Shown here piece after piece: positions 54,468-63,172 of a stretch of 64,000 nt of DNA. The stretch covers positions 124,001 through 188,000 of the forward strand of contig NZ_WNLA01000009.1 of NCBI RefSeq assembly GCF_009720865.1, read 5' to 3'. Under the pieces are notes generated by a model. The model saw only the letters and a program-made list of their open reading frames with translations, was not told where the DNA came from and searched no databases. The position numbers were made by a program, and so were the translations under genes. Source of the DNA: Pseudoduganella ginsengisoli. GTDB taxonomy: Bacteria > Pseudomonadota > Gammaproteobacteria > Burkholderiales > Burkholderiaceae_D. Positions within the stretch are counted from its first letter, which is position 1, and each line of letters begins with the position of its first letter.

Positions 54468-55387
54468 ATGCCGATTATTTGGTTGCTTTCCTTGCCAGCA
54501 CGGCTGGCGCGGCCACGCCTGTGATTTTTGCGTCGATGGGGGAATTGGTGGCGGAGCGCGCCGGGGTATTGAACCTGGGCCTGGAAGGGATGATGCTGAC
54601 GGGCGCCGTCATGGGCTTTGCCGTCACGTTGTCGACCGGCAGCGCAGGGCTGGGCCTGGGCGCCGCCGCACTGGCGGGCATGGCGCTGGCGCTGCTGTTT
54701 GCCTTCCTTGTGCTGACCTTGCAAACCAACCAGGTGGCGACAGGGCTGGCGCTGACACTGTTTGGCGTCGGCCTGTCCGCGTTCCTCGGGCGCAGCCTGG
54801 CGGGGCAGACGGTGGAGCCGCTGGCAAAGCTGTCGATTCCAGTGCTGTCAGACATACCCTTCGTTGGGCCGCTGCTGTTCCGCTTTGACTTGATGGTGTA
54901 TGCATCCATTGCGCTGGCGGTGGGGACGGGCTGGATGCTGGCGCGCACCCGCCTGGGCCTGTTGATCCGCGCCGTCGGTGAATCGCCGCACAGCGCGCAC
55001 GCCATCGGCTTCCACGTCAACATGCTGCGCTACGCGGCCGTGGTATTCGGCGGCGCCATGGCGGGACTGGCCGGCGCGTATATGTCGATGGCGCTGACGC
55101 CGATGTGGGTGGAAGGCATGACGGCGGGCCGCGGCTGGATTGCGCTGGCGCTGGTGGTGTTCGCCACGTGGAAGCCGCGCGGCGTGGTGCTGGGCGCTTA
55201 CCTGTTTGGCGGCGTCACGGTGCTGCAATTCCATGGACAGGGCTTCGGCCTGGAAATCCCGTCCGAATTCCTGTCCATGCTGCCATACCTGGCCACCATC
55301 GTCGTGCTGGTTTATATCTGCCGCGATCCGAAGACCATCTTGCTGAACAAGCCGATGTCGCTGGGGCAGAACTTCAAGGCTGACTGA
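54464..55387 (+). CDS. ABC transporter permease 2 (BMP/NupQ-like)
   Basis: The ATGA overlap with permease 1 sets the start; 307 residues. About eight helices, with PVIFASMGELVAERAGVLNLGLEGMMLTGAV, NQVATGLALTLFGVGLSAFLG, and GLLIRAVGESPHSAHAIGFHVNMLRYAAVVFGGAMAGLAGAY, the typical second permease of BMP nucleoside importers. Completes the importer. Its 3' end overlaps the convergent MFS gene by 14 bases. Confidence 0.9.
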   Translation: MNADYLVAFLASTAGAATPVIFASMGELVAERAGVLNLGLEGMMLTGAVMGFAVTLSTGSAGLGLGAAALAGMALALLFAFLVLTLQTNQVATGLALTLFGVGLSAFLGRSLAGQTVEPLAKLSIPVLSDIPFVGPLLFRFDLMVYASIALAVGTGWMLARTRLGLLIRAVGESPHSAHAIGFHVNMLRYAAVVFGGAMAGLAGAYMSMALTPMWVEGMTAGRGWIALALVVFATWKPRGVVLGAYLFGGVTVLQFHGQGFGLEIPSEFLSMLPYLATIVVLVYICRDPKTILLNKPMSLGQNFKAD

Positions 55388-56663
55388 CGGCCCTGGGCGC
55401 CGATGCGGATTCGATATGCCGCATCGGCGTGGCCATCCATGCAAACGTGGCCAGCGCCAGCAACAGCGCGCCGCAACCGGCAAACAGTTGCGCCAGCGAG
55501 ATCCACTGCAGCAGCGCGCCGATCACGGTGCCCGACAGCGGCGCCACGCCCATGAAGATGCACATGAAAATGCTCATGGCGCGGCCCAGCATGTGTGGCG
55601 GCACGCTTTGCTGTATCCACGTGAAGATGGCAACTTGCATATAGCCTCCCAGCACGCCGATCGCGCCCAGCAGCGCCATGCCTTGCCATGCTGCCGTGAT
55701 CGTGCCCAGTGGCGCCATCAGCAGTCCCACCAGTGCATCGATGGCCAGGATGGTGGCGCCGAAAGGGATCGTGCGCATTTTAGTCCGCGACATGGCCATG
55801 CCGGCCAGCGTGCCGATGCCGTGCGCGCTCATCAGAATACCTAGCGACGCGGCGCCATCGAGGTTGCGCGATGCCAGCAGCGGCAGCGCCACTTGCATGG
55901 TGCCGCCTACTGCCACGGCCACCAGCGACCAGTAAATAAAGCAGGTGCGCACGGCGACGTTTTGCCACAGGGTGCGCATGCCTTCCACCACCGCGTGCAA
56001 TACGCCCTGGTTTTGTACTGGCGCCGGATTGGCTGCGGCAAGCGCGTGGACTTTTGCCAGCGTCCAGGCGGAAATCAGGAAACTGGCGCAATCGAAGCCA
56101 AACGCATAGCCGATGCCGTTGGCGTTGCCGCCGCCGTTAGCTGCGGCATGGATGTCGTCGCCACCCAGCACCATCAATAAAGCGCCCAGCAATGGGCCCA
56201 TCAGCATCAGCGACTGGCGCACGCCCATCATTGTGCTGTTTGCTGCCTGCAAACGCTCGCGCGCCACCACGGTCGGCAAGATCGATGTACCGGCCGGGGA
56301 GGCAAATGCCTGCGCCAGTCCAAGCGCCAGCGCCAGCGCATACAGCAGCGGCAGCGTCAGCATCGCCGGCATGGCCAGCACCAGTGCCGCCAATGTCCCG
56401 ATGACCAGCGCATTGGCAAATTTCGTCACCATCAGCACGGACTTTGGTGAATAGCGGTCCACCAGCGCGCCGCCTATCAGCATGAAGATGGCGCGTGGCA
56501 CGCTCATGGTGGCGATGACGAGGCCCAGCGCCAGCGAGCTGCCCGTCATTTTCAACACGAGCCAGGGCAGGGCAATCATCGTGAATTGGTCGCCCAGGCC
56601 GGACAGCACGGCGCCGCCCATCAGCCAGCGGAAGTTCGAGTCCCGCCATAACGTGTTATGCAT
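55374..56663 (-). CDS. Major facilitator superfamily transporter (MFS_3 / efflux type)
   Basis: GAGGAC precedes ATG at 56661-56663; 429 residues, twelve predicted helices. NFRWLMGGAVLSGLGDQFTMIALPWLVLKMTGSSLALGL is the typical first pair of the DHA3 group (macrolide or enterobactin exporters), with PRAIFMLIGGALVDRYSPKSV as the loop 2-3 signature. The MarR gene ends eight bases before it, so they form a regulator-exporter operon. Probably exports a drug or aromatic compound. Confidence 0.87.
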   Translation of the reverse strand: MHNTLWRDSNFRWLMGGAVLSGLGDQFTMIALPWLVLKMTGSSLALGLVIATMSVPRAIFMLIGGALVDRYSPKSVLMVTKFANALVIGTLAALVLAMPAMLTLPLLYALALALGLAQAFASPAGTSILPTVVARERLQAANSTMMGVRQSLMLMGPLLGALLMVLGGDDIHAAANGGGNANGIGYAFGFDCASFLISAWTLAKVHALAAANPAPVQNQGVLHAVVEGMRTLWQNVAVRTCFIYWSLVAVAVGGTMQVALPLLASRNLDGAASLGILMSAHGIGTLAGMAMSRTKMRTIPFGATILAIDALVGLLMAPLGTITAAWQGMALLGAIGVLGGYMQVAIFTWIQQSVPPHMLGRAMSIFMCIFMGVAPLSGTVIGALLQWISLAQLFAGCGALLLALATFAWMATPMRHIESASAPRAVSQP

Positions 56664-56670
56664 ATCGTCC

Positions 56671-57129
56671 TCAGATAAATGTGGTCCCGGCCACCAGGCC
56701 CAGTACGGCAGCCAGCGCCTGCAACTGTTCTGGTGGGGCATGGCGCAGCAAGTCATTGGCGGCTTCGCGCGCTGTCGTCATCGCGTTATCCAGCGTCGTA
56801 TGGCCGGCCGGCGTAATTACTGCATAGCCGACGCGGGCATCGCGCGGGTCGGGCTGGCGGCCTACGAGGCCCGTTTTTTCCAGTGGCAGCAGGCTGCGTG
56901 TGACGCCCGATGCCGTCAGTCCCTGGCGCTCGGCCAGATCGACGCGGCGCAAGCGTCCGCCCGGTGCGCGGGCCAAATGCAGCAGCAACTGGAAGTCGCC
57001 AAAGCTGATGCCGAAATGGCCGCCCAGTGCGGCGTCGAGGCGGCGCACGACGGCAGCCTGTGCGCGCGCCAGGCGCAGGCAAAAGTCCAGCGCGGTGTCA
57101 TCGGGCGCTTGAATGCTTACGTCATCCAT
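56671..57129 (-). CDS. MarR-family regulator
   Basis: From ATG at 57127-57129 there are 152 residues. Winged-helix core: GGHFGISFGDFQLLLHLARAPGGRLRRVDLAERQGLTASGVTRSLLPLEKTGLVGRQPDPRDARV, with the DxR wing. First gene of an operon with the MFS exporter. A 9-bp perfect dyad lies 15 bp upstream of its start, likely autorepression released by the exporter's substrate. Confidence 0.9.
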   Translation of the reverse strand: MDDVSIQAPDDTALDFCLRLARAQAAVVRRLDAALGGHFGISFGDFQLLLHLARAPGGRLRRVDLAERQGLTASGVTRSLLPLEKTGLVGRQPDPRDARVGYAVITPAGHTTLDNAMTTAREAANDLLRHAPPEQLQALAAVLGLVAGTTFI

Positions 57130-57143
57130 GATTGATCCTTGAA

Positions 57144-57167
57144 ATATACTTGAGTAAGCAAGTATAT
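57144..57167. promoter_or_regulatory. MarR operator
   Basis: ATATACTTG-AGTAAG-CAAGTATAT, a perfect 9-bp dyad upstream of marR-MFS. The CTTG/CAAG half-sites match MarR-type operators. Confidence 0.8.
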
Positions 57168-57208
57168 GCGTGGATGGCGGCACAATGCAACGGAAATTTA
57201 ATGGTCGT

Positions 57209-57241
57209 AAAAAAAGCCACTGGCTGGTATCCAGTGGCTTT
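57209..57241 (-). terminator. Rho-independent terminator of the helicase gene
   Basis: On the minus strand AAGCCACTGG and CCAGTGGCTT make a 10-bp stem with a 7-base loop followed by TTTTTTT (A's at 57209-57215), 28 bases past the helicase stop. Confidence 0.9.
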
Positions 57242-57268
57242 CTGATCAGCGCTTACCGCGCTTGCCGA

Positions 57269-58921
57269 TTAACGGTCGCCGTAGCGGCGGGTGCTGAAGT
57301 TTTCGCGCGGCTCGCGGTGGCCGGCATCCCGGGTGTAGCGGTTTTCGCGTGGTGCGGCATCGCGGTTGTAGCCGCCGCCTTCGCTGCGGTTGTCGCGGTT
57401 GTAGCCGCCTTCACGTGGCTGGCCGCCCTCCCGGTTGAAGTTGCCTTCGCGGCTGTAACGGCTTTCGCGGTGGCCGGCATCCCGGTTGTAGCTGCCGCCG
57501 TCGCGGTTGTACGACGAACCCTCACGGTTGTAGCCGCCGCCTTCACGGGTGAAGTTGGCGCTGTCGCGGTAGTGGCCGCTGCTTTCGCGGTTGAAGCCGC
57601 TTTCACGGTTGAAGCCGCCTTCGCGCGGTGCGCCTGGCTTGGAGAAGCTGCGCTGGCCCGGCTTGCGGCCTTCGCCTGGCTTCCAGCCTGGACGTGCCGA
57701 GCGCGGAGGCGCGGAACGCTTAGGCTCGTAGCCTTCGATCACGGACACCGGAATGCTCTGCTTCGTGAAACGCTCGATGCGGCGCACGTTCATGTTTTCC
57801 GAATGGTTCACCAGCGACACGGCCAGGCCGTTGCGGCCGGCGCGGCCGGTGCGGCCGATACGGTGCACGTAATCTTCCGCAAACTTCGGCAAGTCGTAGT
57901 TGAACACGTGGGTGATGCTCGGCACGTCGATACCGCGCGCTGCCACGTCGGTTGCCACCAGTACTTTCACCTGGCCGCGGCGCAGGCTTTCCAGCGTGCG
58001 GTTACGGGCGCCCTGGTGCATGTCGCCATGCAGTGCGGCGGCTGCGAAACCGGCAATGTTCAGGCGGTCGGCGATGGTGTCGGCGTCACGCTTGGTGGCC
58101 GTGAAGACCACGGCCTGGTCCATGGTTTCGTCGCGCAGCAAGTGGTCCAGCAGGCGGTTCTTGTGCGACAGGTCGTCCACGAAGTGCACGCGCTGCGTGA
58201 TGTTTTCATGCTTGTTGGCGGCGCTGGCGATCTGGATCACCAGTGGATCTTTGGTGATGCGGCGCGCCATGTTGCCCACCACGCCGTCCAGCGTAGCGGA
58301 GAACAGCATGGTCTGGCGGGTGGCCGGGGTAGCTTCGACAATCTTTTCGATATCGTCGATGAAGCCCATGTCCAGCATGCGGTCGGCTTCGTCCAGCACC
58401 AGGATTTCCAGTTGCGAGAAGTCGATCTTGCCCGATTCCATGTGGTCGATCAGGCGGCCCGGGGTCGCGACGATGATGTCCGGGTTGCGCGACAGCAGTT
58501 GCATCTGTTTCGGATAGGGCATGCCGCCCAGGATGGCGACAGCTTTAATGCGGCGCAGGTTGGCGCAGTATTTGTCGGTATTGGTGGTAACTTGCAGGGC
58601 CAGTTCGCGGGTAGGCGTCAGCACCAGCATTTTTGGCTGGGCTGGCTTGAAACGCGGGCGCTCGCCACGGGCGCGCGCCGATTGCGCTTCCTGCGCTGGG
58701 GTACGGCCACCTTGTGCAGGTTCCTGCAGGGCCAGGCGGTGCAGCGACGGCAGCATGAAGGCTGCGGTCTTGCCCGAACCGGTCTGCGACGAAACCAGCA
58801 AGTCCTTGCCTTCGATGGCGGCAGGCACGGCCTGCTCCTGAACCGGGGTCGGCTTGGTATAGCCGGCGTCGGTCAGCGCTTTGAGGATGGACGAGTGGAG
58901 GCCAAGTGCTTCAAAAGTCAT
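57269..58921 (-). CDS. rhlE: DEAD-box RNA helicase (RhlE type) with Arg/Gly/Asn-rich tail
   Basis: The 550-residue protein keeps all helicase motifs: PTPVQEQAVPAAI (Q), SQTGSGKTAAF (I), TPTRELALQ (Ia), TPGRLIDHM (Ib), LDEADRMLDMGF (II), FSAT (III), VFTATKRDADTI (IV), LVATDVAARGIDVP (V) and HRIGRTGRAG (VI). Residues about 405-550 are an unusual low-complexity tail of GGYNRE, GSYNRD and GFNRES-like units rich in R, G, N, S and Y, as in RGG-type RNA-binding or condensate-forming tails. Likely role: RNA remodelling in ribosome assembly or cold adaptation. The symbol is by subfamily. Confidence 0.92.
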   Translation of the reverse strand: MTFEALGLHSSILKALTDAGYTKPTPVQEQAVPAAIEGKDLLVSSQTGSGKTAAFMLPSLHRLALQEPAQGGRTPAQEAQSARARGERPRFKPAQPKMLVLTPTRELALQVTTNTDKYCANLRRIKAVAILGGMPYPKQMQLLSRNPDIIVATPGRLIDHMESGKIDFSQLEILVLDEADRMLDMGFIDDIEKIVEATPATRQTMLFSATLDGVVGNMARRITKDPLVIQIASAANKHENITQRVHFVDDLSHKNRLLDHLLRDETMDQAVVFTATKRDADTIADRLNIAGFAAAALHGDMHQGARNRTLESLRRGQVKVLVATDVAARGIDVPSITHVFNYDLPKFAEDYVHRIGRTGRAGRNGLAVSLVNHSENMNVRRIERFTKQSIPVSVIEGYEPKRSAPPRSARPGWKPGEGRKPGQRSFSKPGAPREGGFNRESGFNRESSGHYRDSANFTREGGGYNREGSSYNRDGGSYNRDAGHRESRYSREGNFNREGGQPREGGYNRDNRSEGGGYNRDAAPRENRYTRDAGHREPRENFSTRRYGDR

Positions 58922-59364
58922 TCAGTATTCTTTCGTAAAAATCGGCGTATTGCCAAAAGCAGTACGCAAAATAGCAACGCGAACCAAAGCGAAATGACTC
59001 TAAACGGGTGTATTAGAAATTTCGGCACAAAAGCTTTGCGCCGGGACAGTGCCATGTGCGGCACTTAGGGCGGGGGGCTTTATATAGGGCGACATCCAGT
59101 CGATGGGCCCAGGCTTGCGTAGCTGCTCATTCAGGTGCATGCGGTGTTGCAATGCACAAGCGAGCATCATACATCATTTCGCTCTGCGATGCACGGATAA
59201 ATTCTTACGCGAATCTTACAGAATACAAAGTTGTTACAAACATCAGTGCCTGGCTATCAATACCGTATCTTTTGCGCAAACTATTTCTTCAACACTTTAA
59301 CCCCGCCGTTCGATGGGCGCCGTTACATGGTAGTACCGGCTGGTCCGGATTCAAGGAGGATGCC
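58922..59364. other. 443-bp divergent intergenic region
   Basis: AT-richer than its surroundings. It contains a small hairpin (AGTGCC-ATGTGC-GGCACT, 59048-59065), a possible forward promoter TTGTTA (59231-59236)-N18-TATCAA and the long 5' leader of the helicase, a common arrangement for cold-responsive helicase genes. No ORF with a good start site was seen. Confidence 0.4.
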
Positions 59365-62301
59365 ATGCGAATGCGCTTGTTGAGGTTGTTGTCGTTGTTT
59401 TTACTGCTGTGCGCCGCCCCATGGCTGGCGGCGCAGCCATTGATGGAAACCCTGCGCGGCGAACGGCCCGTGCGCCTGCAAAGTCTTGGTATCCAGAGCG
59501 CCATCAGCGGCGGCATGGCCGAGACGCGCGTGCGCATGGTGTTTTTCAATCCGAATGGCCGCGCGCTGGAGGGACATTTGCAATTCCCGCTGGCCGATGG
59601 CCAGCAAGTGACGGGGTTTGCACTCGACATCGATGGCGCCATGCGGCCAGCCGTGCCGGTGGAGAAAAGCCGGGGGCGGCAAATCATTGAAATGGAAGAA
59701 CGGCGCGGCGTCGATCCCGCCTTGCTGGAGCAAACGCAGGGCAACCAGTTCAAACTGCGCGTGTATCCGATTCCCGCGCAGGGCACACGCACGGTGGAGC
59801 TGACGTATGCGGAACCGCTGCAGCGGGCCGGTGACGGCTGGATGTACCGGTTGCCGCTGGCGTATGCCGATGGCGTCAAGGATTTCGTGCTGAATATGGA
59901 TGTACAGGGCGCTTCCGGCGCACCGCGTTTCAGCGGCATGGCGGATGCACCGGCATTCATGGGCAAAGGCGGCGGCTGGCAGGCGCGTATCGACCGCCCT
60001 GTGGTGCAGCAGGTGACGGTGCAGATCCCCGCCGCGCAGCGCGTGCAAGCCTACGTAGAGCGGTTTGGCAGTGACACGTATTTCATCGCTGAGGTGCCGG
60101 TCAATGCGCAGCGCACGCCGCGCCCGCTGGCGCGCTCGGTGGGATTGCTGTGGGATGCGTCCGGCTCCGGTACGCACCGCGCCATCGATGATGAGCTGGC
60201 GCTGCTGGACCGCTACTTCCGCGCACTGGGCAATGGCGACGTCAAGCTGGTGCTGCTGCGCGACCGCCCTGAAGCGGCGCAAACTTTCCGCATCCGCGAT
60301 GGCAACTGGGATGCGCTGCGCAAAGTACTGCAGTCGGTGAAATATGACGGCGCCAGCGCGCTGGCGGACTGGCAGCCGGAATCCGGCGTACAGGAATATC
60401 TGCTGGTGTCGGACGGTTTGCTGAACTATGGCGCGCGCCGCTTCCCGGTGCTGGGCGCCGGGCAGCGTCTGTATGCCGTTACTTCAAGCGCGGGCGCCGA
60501 TACCGTGCGCCTGGCCGCGCTGGCGGAGCGCAGCGGTGGCGCGCTGGTTAGCCTGATACCTGGGCAGCCGGTGGACGCCGCGGCCAATGTGCTGCTGGCT
60601 GACGGCCCCCGCATTGAACAATTGCGTGCGGACGGCGCAGCTGCCGTGCTGGCGGATACCGGCGCCATGGAGCAGGGCTTGCTGCGCATTGCGGGCAAGC
60701 TGACGCGCGCCACGGCGCAAGTAAATTTAATGCTGGCGCGGCAAGGCAAAGCCGTGCCTGTGGCGGTGCAAATCGACAGCAACGCCGCATCGCACCCGCT
60801 GGCGGCGTGGCTGTGGGCCAGCTATCAATTGCGTGCGCTGGAAGCGGATCACGAAGCCAACCGCGGCGCGATCCGCCGCCTGGGTAGCCAGTTCGGCATG
60901 CCGACGCGGGAAACGTCGCTGCTGGTGCTGGAGCGGCTGGAAGACTATGTGCGGCACGACGTGACACCGCCGCCGGCGATGCAGGCGGCTTTTGACAAGC
61001 TGCGCGCGCAGCAGACCCGTACCACGGCGCAGCGCCGCGACAAGCAGCTGGAATCTGTGGTGCGGCAATTCGAACAAAAGATCGCATGGTGGGAGAACGC
61101 GCCGCAGAAAAAGCGCCAGCAGTGGCAGCAGGAAGAAGCGGTCCAGCGCTCGCAGGAATTCCGCCGCGACGGCGCTGCGCCGAAGGCTGCGCGCCAGCAG
61201 CTGGAAATGCGGTTGCAGGAAGATGTCGGCGCGCCTGCTGCGGCGCCTGCATCGAGCTTTGCGGCGCCACCGCCACCGCCGGCGCCCGCTCCGATGGCGC
61301 CGGCTCGGCCATCTGCCATAACGGGAACTGCGATGCAGGCCGAACCCGGCGCTGCACCCAGGGATGATGGGCGGGGCGCCGCGCCATCGATAGGCATCGC
61401 GCTGAAAAAGTGGAGCGCCGATGCGCCCTATATTGCGCGCATGAAGGCGGCATCGCCTGACGCCGTGTATGCGATCTATCTCGATGAAAAACCGTCATGG
61501 GAAAACAGCAGCGCGTTTTATATCGACGTGGCGGATATCCTGCTGCAAAAGGGCAAGCGCGAACTGGCGCTGCGCGTGCTGTCGAATCTGGCGGAAATGG
61601 ACTTGGAAAACCGGCAAGTGTTGCGCGTGCTGGGTTACCGCCTGCTGCAGGCAGGTGCGCCGCAACTGGCCATTCCCGTGTTCGAGCAAGTGAAGCAATT
61701 GGCGGACGAGGAACCGCAGTCATTCCGCGACCTGGGCCTGGCCTATGCGGCGGCGGGAAAGCGGCAGGAAGCCATCGAGCAGTTGTATGAAGTGGTGCTG
61801 CGCCCATGGGATGGCCGCTTCGCCGAAGTGGAATTGATCGCGCTGGCAGAAATGAATGCGGTCATTGCCACGGCGCCTGCCGGCTCCAAACTGGATACGA
61901 GCCACATCGACCGCCGCCTGCTGCGCAACCTGCCGCTCGACATGCGCGCCGTGCTGACGTGGGATGCGGATAACAGCGACATGGATTTGTGGGTAGTCGA
62001 TCCGGATGGCGAGAAGTGCTATTACGGCAACCGCGACACCATGCTGGGCGGCCGCTTGTCGCGCGACTTCACGGGCGGCTACGGCCCGGAAGAATTTTCA
62101 CTGCGCCGCGCGAAGCCGGGCGTGTACCGCGTCTACGCCAATTACTTTGGCGACCGCCAGCAACTGGTGACGGGGGCGACGACGTTGCAGCTGAAATTGA
62201 CGACAGGCTTTGGCACGGGGCGCGCGAAGGATGAGATGGTGACGTTGCGGCTGAAGAATGGCGGCAGCACGGTATTGGTGGGAGAGTTTGAAGTGAAATA
62301 G
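59365..62301 (+). CDS. VIT / von Willebrand factor A / DUF2135 protein with TPR-like region
   Basis: AGGAGG precedes ATG at 59365; 978 residues with a signal peptide (1 to about 25, APWLAAQP). VIT domain about 30-160 (VFFNPNGRALEGHLQFPLADGQQVTGFALDIDG, EERRGVDPALLEQTQGNQFKLRVYPIP); vWA about 255-410 with an intact DASGS metal site; coiled region with TTAQRRDKQLESVVRQFEQ; Pro/Ala-rich linker about 625-670; TPR-like helices about 715-825 (LRVLSNLAEMDLENRQVLRVLGYRLLQAG); DUF2135 at the end (LTWDADNSDMDLWVVDPDGEKCYYGN, GPEEFSLRRAKPGVYRVYANYFGD). An envelope protein of unknown role, probably in surface or protein-complex functions. Confidence 0.88.
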   Translation: MRMRLLRLLSLFLLLCAAPWLAAQPLMETLRGERPVRLQSLGIQSAISGGMAETRVRMVFFNPNGRALEGHLQFPLADGQQVTGFALDIDGAMRPAVPVEKSRGRQIIEMEERRGVDPALLEQTQGNQFKLRVYPIPAQGTRTVELTYAEPLQRAGDGWMYRLPLAYADGVKDFVLNMDVQGASGAPRFSGMADAPAFMGKGGGWQARIDRPVVQQVTVQIPAAQRVQAYVERFGSDTYFIAEVPVNAQRTPRPLARSVGLLWDASGSGTHRAIDDELALLDRYFRALGNGDVKLVLLRDRPEAAQTFRIRDGNWDALRKVLQSVKYDGASALADWQPESGVQEYLLVSDGLLNYGARRFPVLGAGQRLYAVTSSAGADTVRLAALAERSGGALVSLIPGQPVDAAANVLLADGPRIEQLRADGAAAVLADTGAMEQGLLRIAGKLTRATAQVNLMLARQGKAVPVAVQIDSNAASHPLAAWLWASYQLRALEADHEANRGAIRRLGSQFGMPTRETSLLVLERLEDYVRHDVTPPPAMQAAFDKLRAQQTRTTAQRRDKQLESVVRQFEQKIAWWENAPQKKRQQWQQEEAVQRSQEFRRDGAAPKAARQQLEMRLQEDVGAPAAAPASSFAAPPPPPAPAPMAPARPSAITGTAMQAEPGAAPRDDGRGAAPSIGIALKKWSADAPYIARMKAASPDAVYAIYLDEKPSWENSSAFYIDVADILLQKGKRELALRVLSNLAEMDLENRQVLRVLGYRLLQAGAPQLAIPVFEQVKQLADEEPQSFRDLGLAYAAAGKRQEAIEQLYEVVLRPWDGRFAEVELIALAEMNAVIATAPAGSKLDTSHIDRRLLRNLPLDMRAVLTWDADNSDMDLWVVDPDGEKCYYGNRDTMLGGRLSRDFTGGYGPEEFSLRRAKPGVYRVYANYFGDRQQLVTGATTLQLKLTTGFGTGRAKDEMVTLRLKNGGSTVLVGEFEVK

Positions 62302-62338
62302 CCATTCTTATGGCTAATCAGCAATGCATCAAACTTAA

Positions 62339-63089
62339 GGAACCGCTGATTAATTCAGTTTCCAGCGCTGCCTGGCGGCGGCAATTGTGCTAACCGCGCC
62401 GTGACAAGAAGGTGTCGAAAAAAACGGGCCAGCATGAGGCTAATAACGGCGGTTTCCGATGGTCTTGGGGGCCATTTTTCAAACTCGGGGCGCAACTTGG
62501 CTGTGTTGGCTGCCAGGGAACCTGCGCGCCAGCACCAGATTGGCGAATGCAAACAGCGAAAACAGCTGCGCCGTATTCTTGGCCAGTCCGCGATAACGGG
62601 TCTTACGATGCCGGAGCAAGCATTTGACGACATGGAAGCAATGCTCGACTTTGGCGCGCGCACTGGCTTTGGTTTTTTCCAGTTTTTCGGTGATGCGGCC
62701 AAGCTTGTTTTTCTTGAGCGTTTTGCGCAAGCCAAGCCGCATGGCCGTATGCCATACGACACTCGATCCGGCGTTCTCGGGGCGCTTGACAACGCCCTGG
62801 TACCCGGCGTCGCCGGTGGCAATCACCTCGCCGCCGTGCAGCAGCGCATGGGCCTGCGTAACGTCAGAAACATTGCCTGGTGCCCACGACGCTGTGCACC
62901 AGTCCGGTGGCCAAGTCCACGCCCACGTGGGCTTTTATCCCGAAGTGCCAGTCGTTGCCTTTCTTCGATTGGTGCATCTCGGGATCGCGCTTGCCGTCGC
63001 GGTTCCTGGTCGATGGCGCCGCAGCGATCAACGTGGCGTCGGCGATGGTGCCTTCGCGCATCGTCAGCCCTTTGCTGGCTAACTGAACG
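62339..63089. mobile_element. Truncated IS5-family insertion sequence
   Basis: The left end begins GGAACCGCTGATTAATTCAG, which looks like an IS5-group terminal repeat; no matching right end is found. The transposase reads on the minus strand and is cut at its N-terminus near 63089, next to the lectin gene's terminator. Without the N-terminal part and one end the element cannot move by itself. Confidence 0.8.
62479..63089 (-). pseudogene. IS5-family transposase, truncated and frameshifted
   Basis: Two frames: 63061-62864 reads [20 protein letters not shown] and [31 protein letters not shown], then hits a stop; 62826-62479 continues with [28 protein letters not shown] from before its first ATG, ARAKVEHCFHVVKCLLRHRKTRYRGL and FALANLVLARR-like end. 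About two bases are missing between them (near 62870). The DDE residues and the N-terminal 150 residues cannot all be present, so no active transposase is made. Confidence 0.8.
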
Positions 63090-63119
63090 AAAAAAGCGCT
63101 GCTTTGCGAAGCAGCGCTT
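63090..63119 (-). terminator. Rho-independent terminator of the lectin-domain gene
   Basis: On the minus strand AAGCGCTGCTT and AAGCAGCGCTT form an 11-bp stem with a 4-base loop, followed by TTTTTT (A's at 63090-63095). It lies 54 bases past the lectin stop and marks the break point of the IS fragment. Confidence 0.85.
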
Positions 63120-63172
63120 GGAACGTAAGCAGGTAAGCCAGCGACTATATGCCTCTGTCCTATCTGCGGAGC

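Noticed and set aside
57170..59068. Long forward ORF opposite the helicase gene
   Set aside because: It is the antisense of a gene with all DEAD-box motifs; the Val/Ala/Phe-rich product is a mirror of the R/G/N repeats. High GC leaves few stops in such frames.
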